From: an uncultured Porphyromonadaceae bacterium
GTDB taxonomy: Bacteria > Bacteroidota > Bacteroidia > Bacteroidales > UBA11471
Assembly (NCBI GenBank): GCA_900542765.1
Contig: UQOX01000037.1
Location: forward strand, 1 to 18,329
Length of the DNA stretch: 18,329 nt
Reading direction: 5' to 3'
In this document: piece after piece, positions 9,075 to 16,184 of the stretch
Layout: each line of letters starts with the position of its first letter
Position numbering within the stretch: the stretch's first letter is position 1
Translations under genes and position numbers: made by a program
Notes under the pieces: model-generated
What the model was told of the DNA's origin: nothing
Database searches by the model: none
What the model saw: the letters and a program-made list of their open reading frames with translations, nothing else

Positions 9075-9950
9075 TTACATGACGTTGAGGATTTGTTCTT
9101 TGATTTGTTCCAACTCGTCTTTCATGCGAACGACGATTTTTTGCAGTTCGGCATGGTTGGCTTTTGACCCCATCGTGTTTACTTCACGGCCTATCTCCTG
9201 GCTGATAAATCCCAACTTCTTGCCTTGGCCATATCGGCCTTCCATCGTTTCGATAAAGTAACGCAGGTGGTTGTCGAGGCGGTTTTTCTCTTCGTTGATG
9301 TCGAGTTTCTCGATGTAGAAAATCATCTCCTGCTCCATGCGGTTTTTGTCGTAGTCGAAGTTCTCGATTTTTTTGAGTGCTTCGATGATGCGGGCTTTGA
9401 TTTTTTCGGTGCGTTCTTTTTCATAGGGCTCGACTTCGGCGAGCAGGCGGGCAATGTTGCCGATTTTCTCGGTAAAGAGTTTTTGCAGCATAAGACCCTC
9501 TTGGGCTCTGAATTCGATGAGATGGGCAATGGCTTCATCGACTGCTTTTTTCACGGCCTGACTCTCTTCTTCCGAGACCTCGACCACGTCGCTTTTCAAG
9601 GCGTCGGGGAGTCGCAGCAGCGTTTGTAACCAGTCGGCCGGTTCGGGAATCTGCAACGATTGGGTGAGACTTTGAAGTTGAGTGTAATAGCTTTTGATAA
9701 TGTCGACATTGAATCCGGCGTTGCTGTCGGCATTGTTTTTATTCTCGATTTGTATCGAGAAGTCGACTTTGCCGCGTTCGAGTTGTCGGGCTATTTCACT
9801 GCGAATGTCCATTTCCAACTCTTTGTATATTTGGGGAATGCGAGTGGAAAGGTCGAGTTGCTTGCTGTTGAGCGACTTGATTTCGACAGTGATTTTTCGG
9901 TGTGGAAGTTCGACAATGGCTTTGCCGAATCCGGTCATGGAATATATCAT
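9075..9950 (-). CDS. yicC: YicC family endoribonuclease-like protein
   Basis: A 291-residue cytoplasmic protein of the YicC family; the E. coli member has been reported to act as an endoribonuclease on small RNA, so RNA turnover is the likely role. The N-terminus MIYSMTGFGKA with IEIKSLNSKQLDL-like spacing is the family signature (here VEIKSLNSKQLDL), and the C-terminal DUF1732 part holds RLDNHLRYF and GKKLGFISQEIGREVNTMGSKA. It is the first gene of the six-gene minus operon, with a strong promoter at 9970-10000 and a very short leader. Adjacency to gmk is conserved in many bacteria. Confidence 0.95.
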   Translation of the reverse strand: MIYSMTGFGKAIVELPHRKITVEIKSLNSKQLDLSTRIPQIYKELEMDIRSEIARQLERGKVDFSIQIENKNNADSNAGFNVDIIKSYYTQLQSLTQSLQIPEPADWLQTLLRLPDALKSDVVEVSEEESQAVKKAVDEAIAHLIEFRAQEGLMLQKLFTEKIGNIARLLAEVEPYEKERTEKIKARIIEALKKIENFDYDKNRMEQEMIFYIEKLDINEEKNRLDNHLRYFIETMEGRYGQGKKLGFISQEIGREVNTMGSKANHAELQKIVVRMKDELEQIKEQILNVM

Positions 9951-9969
9951 ATCTGTGAGATTATTTCTG

Positions 9970-10000
9970 CAAATTTAATTCATATTCCGCGGATACACAA
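9970..10000 (-). promoter_or_regulatory. Bacteroidetes-type promoter of the yicC-gmk-nadD operon
   Basis: On the minus strand TTG (10000-9998) is followed by exactly 20 bases and TAAATTTG (9977-9970), a full match to TTG-N20-TAnnTTTG. Transcription should start near 9962, about a dozen bases before the yicC ATG at 9950. No other promoter is evident within the operon, whose gaps are all below 20 bases. Confidence 0.75.
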
Positions 10001-10046
10001 GCGGGCATGGGAAAACTCAGATTCCAATTCGGATTTACTTTTTGGC

Positions 10047-10084
10047 AAAACATCATCGGCCGGATTCCCGGCCGATGATGTTTT
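10047..10084 (-). terminator. Rho-independent terminator after ilvA
   Basis: A perfect 17-bp inverted repeat (10047-10063 with 10068-10084; arm AAAACATCATCGGCCGG) around a four-base loop. It lies 26 bases beyond the ilvA stop and upstream of the yicC promoter. A-rich and T-rich stem ends and a GC-rich core make it a strong terminator that insulates the yicC operon from ilvA. It is symmetrical, but no plus-strand gene precedes it. Confidence 0.88.
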
Positions 10085-10109
10085 GAAAATGAGTGGATCT
10101 CCTTTCCTG

Positions 10110-11306
10110 TTATAAAATGACATGATAGCCCGATTTGATGAGTTCCTGCAAGATGTTGTCGATGTGTTCCTGGTTGCGGGTTTCGAGCACGACTTGCAGG
10201 TAGCAGGCGTTGATGTCGGTCGCTTTCCCGGCACGGTCGTGATGTACCGAGATAACATTGGCACCCATGCGGGCGATGATGCTGGTCACGCCAACCAGTT
10301 GGCCGGGGCGGTCCATCAGTTCGACGGTTAATACATAAGAACGACCCGACTTCTGCAAGCCTCGGTTGATGACCCGGGAAAGAATCGTGACGTCGATGTT
10401 GCCACCAGAAACCAAACAGATTGTCTTTTTCCCGGCAATGGGGAGTTTCCCAAACATGGCGGCGGCCACCGAGACGGCACCGGCACCCTCGGAAACAAGT
10501 TTTTGTTGCTCGATGAGCGAGAGAATCGCCGTCGAGATTTCATCGTCCGATACCGTTACGATGTCGTCGACATAGTGGCTGCAAATGTCGAATGTGTGTG
10601 TGCCCGGCTCTTTCACGGCGATACCGTCGGCAATGGTACGCACCGAGTCGAGACGTTCTATTTTTTTGTGGTTCAGCGACTCCACCATGCTGGCTGCGCC
10701 GCTGGCCTGTACGCCGTAGATTTTTATGTTAGGATTCAGACTTTTGATGGCAAAGGCCACACCCGAGATGAGTCCGCCGCCACCCACGGGCACGATGACG
10801 GCCTCGACATCGGAAAGCTGGTCGAGTAGCTCGATGCCGATGGTTCCTTGTCCGGCAATGACGTTCTCATCATCGAAGGGGTGAACGAATGTGTATCCTT
10901 TCTCCTCTTTCAGTTGCAGGGCTTTCTGGTAGGCATCGTCATACACACCGTCGACGAGGCACACCTCGGCGCCGTATTTCTTGGTGGCTTCGACCTTGGA
11001 AATGGGTGCTCCCGAGGGGAGGCATATCAGCGATTTGATGCCGTTTTTGGTGGCACCCAAGGCAACTCCTTGCGCATGGTTGCCCGCCGAGCAGGCAATC
11101 ACGCCTTTGGCTTTTTCCTCGTCGGAGAGTTGTGAAATTTTATAGTAGGCTCCTCGCACTTTGAACGAACCTGTGAGTTGCAGGTTTTCGGGTTTCAGAA
11201 ATATCGGAGTGCCGGGAAGGATTTGGGGGGCGGCGATCAGATCGGTACGTCGCAAGACCTCTTTCAAGACAAAAGAGGCATGATAGATTTTGTCGAGCGT
11301 AAGCAT
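10110..11306 (-). CDS. ilvA: Threonine ammonia-lyase with C-terminal ACT domain
   Basis: PLP enzyme that deaminates threonine to 2-oxobutanoate and ammonia, the entry to isoleucine synthesis. The PLP lysine is in GSFKVRGA (K49), a serine/threonine-binding SAGNHAQG motif is at about 73-80, and the phosphate-binding tetraglycine loop PVGGGGLISG is at 173-182. The last 75 residues (VLTVELMDRPGQLVGV onwards) form a single ACT domain, implying amino-acid allostery. At 398 residues it is the short form, not the about 510-residue E. coli IlvA with a double regulatory domain, so a catabolic TdcB-like role is possible. It is monocistronic here, between its terminator and a divergent sulfatase. A candidate -7 box on the minus strand (TAATATTG at 11338-11331) is imperfect. 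Confidence 0.94.
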   Translation of the reverse strand: MLTLDKIYHASFVLKEVLRRTDLIAAPQILPGTPIFLKPENLQLTGSFKVRGAYYKISQLSDEEKAKGVIACSAGNHAQGVALGATKNGIKSLICLPSGAPISKVEATKKYGAEVCLVDGVYDDAYQKALQLKEEKGYTFVHPFDDENVIAGQGTIGIELLDQLSDVEAVIVPVGGGGLISGVAFAIKSLNPNIKIYGVQASGAASMVESLNHKKIERLDSVRTIADGIAVKEPGTHTFDICSHYVDDIVTVSDDEISTAILSLIEQQKLVSEGAGAVSVAAAMFGKLPIAGKKTICLVSGGNIDVTILSRVINRGLQKSGRSYVLTVELMDRPGQLVGVTSIIARMGANVISVHHDRAGKATDINACYLQVVLETRNQEHIDNILQELIKSGYHVIL

Positions 11307-11341
11307 AGGTCCAGGTAATTTTTATGGGTGCAATATTACAA

Positions 11342-11365
11342 AAAAAGAATCAAAAATTTCTTTTT
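11342..11365. repeat. AT-rich inverted repeat upstream of ilvA
   Basis: AAAAAGAA (11342-11349) and TTCTTTTT (11358-11365) form an 8-bp dyad around an eight-base loop, about 36 bases upstream of the ilvA ATG. It could be an operator or weak stem-loop. Low-complexity A/T tracts make chance quite possible. Confidence 0.3.
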
Positions 11366-11444
11366 GCGTCCCCTCAGTTTTGAATAAATTTTTGCGAGTC
11401 GGAGATAAGGCAATGTGAAATTCCTGCACGGTACTCCTTTTGGG

Positions 11445-11464
11445 AAAATATCGTTAAAATATCG
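11445..11464 (+). promoter_or_regulatory. Tandem 9-bp direct repeat upstream of sulfatase promoter
   Basis: AAAATATCG occurs twice, at 11445-11453 and 11456-11464, with an 11-base period, about one helical turn. The pair ends eight bases before the -33 box at 11472, the position where AraC-type or response-regulator activators bind as tandem half-sites. The identity of any regulator is unknown. Confidence 0.5.
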
Positions 11465-11471
11465 CTTCTCG

Positions 11472-11503
11472 TTTGGACAGGCCGAGGAAAGGAGCTATCT
11501 TTA
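11472..11503 (+). promoter_or_regulatory. Probable promoter of the sulfatase-maturase operon
   Basis: TTTG (11472-11475), a 20-base spacer, then TATCTTTA (11496-11503), one mismatch from TAnnTTTG. Transcription would begin near 11510, only about nine bases before the ATG at 11519. The imperfect -7 box and the adjacent direct repeats fit an activator-dependent promoter. Confidence 0.65.
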
Positions 11504-11518
11504 CTCAAAACTGTTCCT

Positions 11519-12940
11519 ATGTATAACGACAAATGGTGGAGGGGTCTTTGCGCCCTGGGTATTATCGCGGCACCTCATATCGATGCCGAAGCACAGAATC
11601 CAGCCGGGAATCCCCTCGGCGGTAATGGTGAAAAACCCAATATCATTTTTATCTTGGCCGATGATTTGGGATATGGCGACCTCTCATGTTATGGAAACCG
11701 GCATGTCGAGACGCCACACATCGATGGCTTGGCCGAGACCGGGACCCGATTTACCCAGTGTTATGCCGGCTCGGCCGTGAGCTCGCCATCGCGTTGTTCC
11801 CTCATGACCGGGCGCAACACGGGCAATACCACGATTCGCGACAATTTTGCCCAAGCCGGCGGCATCGAAGGAAAGAAGGGCGAGCAGACGATCCGTCGCA
11901 TGCACCTGCTTCCCAACGATACCACCATTGCGGCCGTATTGGGCGCCGGCGGCTATCGCACCTGCTTGGTAAACAAGTGGCATCTCGATGGCTTCAATCC
12001 CGAAGCGACGCCGCTAAACCGTGGTTTCGACGAGTTTTACGGTTGGCTCATCAGCACCTCATATTCCAACGATCCCTACTATTATCCCTATTGGCGGTTC
12101 GACAACGAACGATTGGGGCATATCGAGGAAAATGCCGATGGGCGTCACCTCCGTCACAATACCGATATTTCGACCGACGATGCCATCGCTTTCATTCATC
12201 GCAACCGGGAGAATCCGTTCTTCCTCTATCTGGCCTATGATGCTCCGCACGAGCCCTACAACATCGACGATACCCATTGGTACGACGACGAGAGTTGGGA
12301 CCCCAATACCAAACGCTACGCATCGCTCATTACCCACATGGACAAGGCCATAGGCCGTCTCCTTGCCGAGCTCGATAGCCTGGGCTTGCGGGAAAACACG
12401 CTCGTCATCTTTGCCTCGGACAATGGCGCCGCCAAGCAGGCCCCGCTTGCCGTTGTGGAGTGCAACGGCAATCTGAGAGGCATCAAAGGCCAACTTTACG
12501 AGGGTGGCATACGCGTGCCTTTTATTGTGAACTGGCCGGGGCATGTGCCCGTGCGGCAACTCGACAACTTGATATACTTCCCCGACGTCATGCCTACCTT
12601 GGCCGCTGTGGCGGGAGCCAGCGAATACCTGCCGTCGCGACGCGACGGCATCGACCTGTGGCCGTTGATACTGGGAGGACAACTCGATACCGACGACCGG
12701 TTGCTCTACTGGGAGTTCCCCGGCAAGCAACGCGCTGCACGTCGCGGCGATTGGAAAGCCGTGAGTGTGAAGAAAAATGCCCCGCTCGAACTTTACAACA
12801 TTCGGGAGGACGAGACCGAGTCGAACAATCTGGCCGATAAGTACCCCGAGAAGGTGGCCGAATTTGAACGGCAGATGCAACAGGCGCGCACCCCGTCGCC
12901 TTATTGGCCTTTACCCGGAGAACAACCCGCCAAGGAGTAG
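11519..12940 (+). CDS. Secreted sulfatase, S1 family, serine-type
   Basis: A 473-residue formylglycine-dependent sulfatase that hydrolyses sulfate esters, probably on host or dietary glycans. The maturation motif is S-S-P-S-R (S88-R92; Ser codon 11780-11782), the Ser form processed by anaerobic maturases. Metal ligands are visible in FILADDLGYGD (D48, D49) and FASDNGA (about D301, N302), with catalytic K153 and H155 in NKWHLDG, a variant of the usual GKWHLG. The C-terminal subdomain has ARRGDWK. The N-terminus is a short signal peptide with possible cleavage after AEA (residue 25), giving an N-terminal Gln; periplasmic or outer-surface location is inferred. The maturase gene follows six bases later. 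Substrate and S1 subfamily cannot be fixed from sequence; no SusC/SusD pair or glycosidase is adjacent. Confidence 0.93.
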   Translation: MYNDKWWRGLCALGIIAAPHIDAEAQNPAGNPLGGNGEKPNIIFILADDLGYGDLSCYGNRHVETPHIDGLAETGTRFTQCYAGSAVSSPSRCSLMTGRNTGNTTIRDNFAQAGGIEGKKGEQTIRRMHLLPNDTTIAAVLGAGGYRTCLVNKWHLDGFNPEATPLNRGFDEFYGWLISTSYSNDPYYYPYWRFDNERLGHIEENADGRHLRHNTDISTDDAIAFIHRNRENPFFLYLAYDAPHEPYNIDDTHWYDDESWDPNTKRYASLITHMDKAIGRLLAELDSLGLRENTLVIFASDNGAAKQAPLAVVECNGNLRGIKGQLYEGGIRVPFIVNWPGHVPVRQLDNLIYFPDVMPTLAAVAGASEYLPSRRDGIDLWPLILGGQLDTDDRLLYWEFPGKQRAARRGDWKAVSVKKNAPLELYNIREDETESNNLADKYPEKVAEFERQMQQARTPSPYWPLPGEQPAKE

Positions 12941-12946
12941 TGCCGC

Positions 12947-14197
12947 ATGTCGCTTTGTCACCCTTTTGCCCGTCCGCTTTATGTGATGTTGAAACCGGCA
13001 GGTGCCCGTTGCAACTTGGCTTGCACATACTGTTACTATACCGGGAAAGACTCGCTCTACGAGGAAAAGACGCCTCATTGTATCTCTGATGATTTGCTCG
13101 AACGCTTCACTCGCGAATATATCGAGTCTCAGACACAGCGCGAAATCCTTTTTACCTGGCATGGGGGCGAACCGCTTCTGCGGCCGTTGTCGTTCTATCG
13201 CAAAGCCGTGGCTTTGCAACACCGATATGCCCGAGGGCGGGTGATCGATAATTGCATACAGACAAACGGGACCCTGCTCACCGACGACTGGTGTCGCTTC
13301 TTCAAGGAGCAGGGGTGGCTGGTCGGCATCTCCATCGACGGCCCCCGGCGTTTCCATGACGCCTGCCGCTGCAATCATCGGGGAGAACCCTCGTTCGCTC
13401 AGGTGATGCGAGGCATCGAGCTTTTGAACAAGCATGGCGTGGAATGGAATGCCATGGCCGTTGTCAATAGACTCAATGCCGATTACCCGTTGGAGTTTTA
13501 TCGTTTCTTCAAGGAGATAGGGTGCAGATACATACAGTTCGCGCCCGTTGTGGAGCGAATCAAATCCACCCCGCACGGTCTTGCTTTGGCCCATGTGGGA
13601 GAAGCCGACGGTTGTGCCTTGACCCCACTTTCGGTGACGCCCCGGCAATGGGGCGATTTCCTGTGCGCCCTTTTCGACGAGTGGGTGCGAGCCGATGTGG
13701 GGCAGTATTTCATTCAGCATTTCGATGCCACCTTGACCAACTGGGTGGGGGAGCCGCCCGGCGTTTGCACGCTTTCTTCCTCGTGCGGACATGCGGCCGT
13801 GATGGAGTGGAACGGAGATGTCTATGCCTGCGATCATTTCGTTTTCCCTGCCTATAAGCGCGGAAACATAACTACCCATACTTTGGTGGAGATGCTCTAT
13901 GGGGAGGAACAGTTGCAATTCGGTCGGGACAAAACCCGAACGCTGCCGGCACAATGCCGTTCCTGCCGATACCTTTTTGCCTGTCAGGGCGAATGCCCGA
14001 AAAATCGTTTCGTGCGCACTTCATCGGGAGAGCCGGGGTTGAATTATCTCTGTGACGGATATTTCCGGTTTTTCGAACATGTGGCACCCTATATGGATTT
14101 CATGCGTGACGAACTGTTGGCCGGGAGAGCGCCGGCCGGGGTCATGCAGGTTGCCGACAAGTTAGGCCGTGCAACAGGAAGCCGCCGTGATGAATAG
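12947..14197 (+). CDS. Anaerobic sulfatase-maturating enzyme (radical SAM/SPASM)
   Basis: Oxidises the active-site Ser or Cys of sulfatases to formylglycine in the cytoplasm before export. The 416 residues carry the radical-SAM cluster motif CNLACTYC (C22, C26, C29), the SAM-binding GGEP (73-76), and a SPASM domain with eight Cys (274, 280, 295, 337, 340, 346, 350, 369) spaced as in characterised anSMEs for two auxiliary clusters. The Asp directly after C295 (CDHFVFP) corresponds to the proposed catalytic base. The CRSCRYLFACQGECPKNR segment is diagnostic. It starts six bases after the sulfatase stop, so the two are co-transcribed, and the neighbouring serine-type sulfatase is its obvious client, although anSMEs usually serve many sulfatases in one genome. 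Confidence 0.95.
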   Translation: MSLCHPFARPLYVMLKPAGARCNLACTYCYYTGKDSLYEEKTPHCISDDLLERFTREYIESQTQREILFTWHGGEPLLRPLSFYRKAVALQHRYARGRVIDNCIQTNGTLLTDDWCRFFKEQGWLVGISIDGPRRFHDACRCNHRGEPSFAQVMRGIELLNKHGVEWNAMAVVNRLNADYPLEFYRFFKEIGCRYIQFAPVVERIKSTPHGLALAHVGEADGCALTPLSVTPRQWGDFLCALFDEWVRADVGQYFIQHFDATLTNWVGEPPGVCTLSSSCGHAAVMEWNGDVYACDHFVFPAYKRGNITTHTLVEMLYGEEQLQFGRDKTRTLPAQCRSCRYLFACQGECPKNRFVRTSSGEPGLNYLCDGYFRFFEHVAPYMDFMRDELLAGRAPAGVMQVADKLGRATGSRRDE

Positions 14198-14215
14198 CAT
14201 GAACAAGCCCGACAA

Positions 14216-14761
14216 ATGAAAAACAGTGCAAATGTCATACGGATACGCCCCTACACGTCACCTTGCGGGACGTTGCTGTTGGGAAGCTATCACGACAGCC
14301 TTTGCCTGTGCGACTGGGTCGAAAGTCGACACCCCGGCCGCACGCGGCGGCGTTTGCAGTCGTTGCTTGGTGCTGAATGTGTCGAGGCCGACTCGCATGT
14401 CTTGCGTGAGGCCGCCCGCCAGCTCGATGATTATTTTGCACATGGACGCACCCGTTTCGACCTCCCACTTCTTTGGGTCGGAAGTGATTTCCAGAAAAAG
14501 GTATGGCAGGCTCTGCTCGGAATACCTTACGGGCAGACAATCTCATATAAAGAACTTGCCATCGGCATCGGAGCCCCCTCTGCCGTGCGTGCCGTGGCCA
14601 ATGCCAACGGAGCCAATGCCCTCTCTATCATCGTCCCTTGCCACCGCGTCGTCGGAGCCGACCATTCCCTCACCGGATATGCCGGTGGCCTCGCCGCCAA
14701 AAAATTTTTATTGAAATGGGAGCAAAACGGGGAACCCGGAGCGTTTGGGACGGTTTTATAA
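14216..14761 (+). CDS. ogt: Methylated-DNA--[protein]-cysteine S-methyltransferase
   Basis: Suicide DNA-repair protein that moves the alkyl group from O6-alkylguanine (and O4-alkylthymine) to its own cysteine. The 181 residues end with the MGMT domain: FQKKVWQALLGIPYGQTISYKELA, the Arg-finger region AVRAVANANGAN (R125) and the acceptor motif PCHRVVG (C142), then GYAGGLAAKKFLL. The usual NPI before PCHR is NAL here. No AdaA regulatory domain is attached. It lies 18 bases after the maturase gene on the same strand, so it probably shares its transcript, with no obvious functional link to sulfate metabolism. No convincing terminator follows before the tsaB promoter. Confidence 0.95.
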   Translation: MKNSANVIRIRPYTSPCGTLLLGSYHDSLCLCDWVESRHPGRTRRRLQSLLGAECVEADSHVLREAARQLDDYFAHGRTRFDLPLLWVGSDFQKKVWQALLGIPYGQTISYKELAIGIGAPSAVRAVANANGANALSIIVPCHRVVGADHSLTGYAGGLAAKKFLLKWEQNGEPGAFGTVL

Positions 14762-14768
14762 ATGCACC

Positions 14769-14801
14769 TTTTTCTCAAATCAGAAAAAATGGCTACCTTT
14801 G
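14769..14801 (+). promoter_or_regulatory. Probable promoter of tsaB-DUF4290
   Basis: TACCTTTG (14794-14801) matches TAnnTTTG exactly; a T-run (14769-14773) sits at the -33 position with TTTTC in place of TTTG, spacer 19. Start of transcription near 14808 means tsaB begins at ATG 14823 and not at an in-frame upstream ATG (14745). Confidence 0.65.
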
Positions 14802-14822
14802 TCAGGTAAAAGAGAGAAGAAT

Positions 14823-15524
14823 ATGCCCGTAATACTTAACATAGAAACATCGACCGATGTCTGCTCTACCGCCTTGACTTGCGACGGAGAGGTCCTGTTC
14901 AATCGGGAAAATTACAAAAGCATGTCGCACGCCTCGTCGTTGGGCGGGTATGTGCAGGAAGCCTTGTCCGAGGCCAAAAGTCGGCATCTGACTCTCGATG
15001 CTGTTGCCGTGAGCCGGGGGCCCGGTTCCTATACCGGCCTGCGCATCGGCGTTTCCGAGGCCAAGGGGCTCTGTTTCGGTCTCGATGTTCCCCTCATCGC
15101 CGTCGACACGCTGGCGGTGATGGCATGTGCCGTTATGTTTAGAAAGAATATCGACGAAACGGCTTTGCTTTGCCCCATGATCGATGCCCGTCGCATGGAG
15201 GTCTATTCGGCCGTGTATGACCGGGCATTGAATCCCGTCAAGCCGGTATCGGCCGAAATTATCGACGCAAACTCCTATGCCGATATTCTATCCGAGCGAC
15301 CCGTCCTGTTTTTTGGCAACGGAGCCGAAAAGTGCCGCGACGTCATTGTCGGGGAACATGCCCATTTCATCGACGGGATACACCCCTTGGCATCTGATAT
15401 GATGGCTCTTTCGGAGATGGCTTTCCGCCAGTCCCGTTTTGAGAATGTGGCCTATTTCGAGCCCTTCTATCTCAAAGAGTTTGTCGCCACGAAACCTAAA
15501 AATAAAGTCCTTTCAAACGAATAA
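14823..15524 (+). CDS. tsaB: tRNA threonylcarbamoyladenosine biosynthesis protein TsaB
   Basis: Non-catalytic partner of TsaD in forming the t6A modification at position 37 of ANN-decoding tRNAs. The ASKHA-fold N-terminus is clear: ILNIETSTDVCSTAL (residues 3-17), then the VAVSRGPGSYTGLRIG motif and the SEAKGLCFGLDVPLIAVDTL segment, all typical of TsaB. The 233-residue length equals that of the E. coli protein (231). The start at 14823 is supported by the upstream promoter and by the conserved MPVILNIETST N-terminus. DUF4290 follows nine bases downstream. Confidence 0.96.
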   Translation: MPVILNIETSTDVCSTALTCDGEVLFNRENYKSMSHASSLGGYVQEALSEAKSRHLTLDAVAVSRGPGSYTGLRIGVSEAKGLCFGLDVPLIAVDTLAVMACAVMFRKNIDETALLCPMIDARRMEVYSAVYDRALNPVKPVSAEIIDANSYADILSERPVLFFGNGAEKCRDVIVGEHAHFIDGIHPLASDMMALSEMAFRQSRFENVAYFEPFYLKEFVATKPKNKVLSNE

Positions 15525-15533
15525 TCCCTTCTC

Positions 15534-16148
15534 ATGGAACAAGAAGATTTGCTCGCATACAATACCCAAAAGAAAAAAATGGTCCTTCCCGAGTATGGAC
15601 GTAACGTGCATCGCATGATTGAGTATTGCATGAGTCTCGAAGACCGAGACGAACGTACCCGTTGTGCCAATGCGATTGTGAACATCATGGGAAACCTCTT
15701 TCCCCATTTGCGCGACATCGACGATTTCAAGCACAAGTTGTGGGACCACTTGGCCATCATGTCCGATTTCAAACTCGACATCGATTATCCCTATGAGGTT
15801 ATTCGCCAGGAGAAGCTTCACGACAAGCCCGAGAACGTGCCATACACCAACGACAACATGCGCTATCGTCATTACGGCAAGTTGCTCGAACTGATGCTGC
15901 AAAAGTGGCAGGAAATGCCCGAGGGAGAGGAGAAAGACCAGTTGATCGTCTACTTGGCCAATCACATGAAAAAAGCGCTCACTTCGTGGAACAAGGAGGC
16001 CGTCGATGATGAGAAAATCCTCAAAGACATCTTGGAATATACCCACCATGAAGTGCCGCTTACCTTGGAACAACTTCACCTCAAAGAGGTACCCAAGGAA
16101 AATGTGCAGAGAAAAAATAAAAATAACGGAAGAAAAGCGGGACGATAA
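15534..16148 (+). CDS. DUF4290 family protein
   Basis: A 204-residue, highly charged, predicted soluble helical protein of the DUF4290 family, widespread in Bacteroidetes and of unknown function. Family-like features include LPEYGRNVHRMIEYC near the N-terminus, DFKHKLWDHLAIMSDF in the middle and RHYGKLLELM further on; no catalytic motif or membrane segment is seen. The C-terminus is basic (RKNKNNGRKAGR). It follows tsaB by nine bases and precedes murA by 36. Its stop codon lies in the loop of a terminator hairpin (16133-16159). Confidence 0.88.
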   Translation: MEQEDLLAYNTQKKKMVLPEYGRNVHRMIEYCMSLEDRDERTRCANAIVNIMGNLFPHLRDIDDFKHKLWDHLAIMSDFKLDIDYPYEVIRQEKLHDKPENVPYTNDNMRYRHYGKLLELMLQKWQEMPEGEEKDQLIVYLANHMKKALTSWNKEAVDDEKILKDILEYTHHEVPLTLEQLHLKEVPKENVQRKNKNNGRKAGR

Positions 16149-16159
16149 CCGCTTTTTTT
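16133..16159 (+). terminator. Terminator-like hairpin overlapping the DUF4290 stop
   Basis: AAAAGCGG (16133-16140) pairs with CCGCTTTT (16149-16156) around the loop GACGATAA, followed by T residues to 16159. The DUF4290 TAA (16146-16148) is in the loop. murA begins at 16185 with no clear promoter in between, so partial read-through is expected. Confidence 0.65.
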
Positions 16160-16184
16160 GTATATTGAGCAAAAATTCTCTCAC

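Noticed and set aside
12059..13954. Long minus-strand frames opposite the sulfatase and maturase genes
   Set aside because: Both are shadows of clearly identified plus-strand enzymes with all catalytic motifs present; the antisense products show no family features.
14766..14789. TTTTTCT/AGAAAAA dyad between ogt and tsaB as a terminator
   Set aside because: Weak A/T-only pairing with no T-run after it, and it overlaps the tsaB promoter region, so I did not list it as a terminator.
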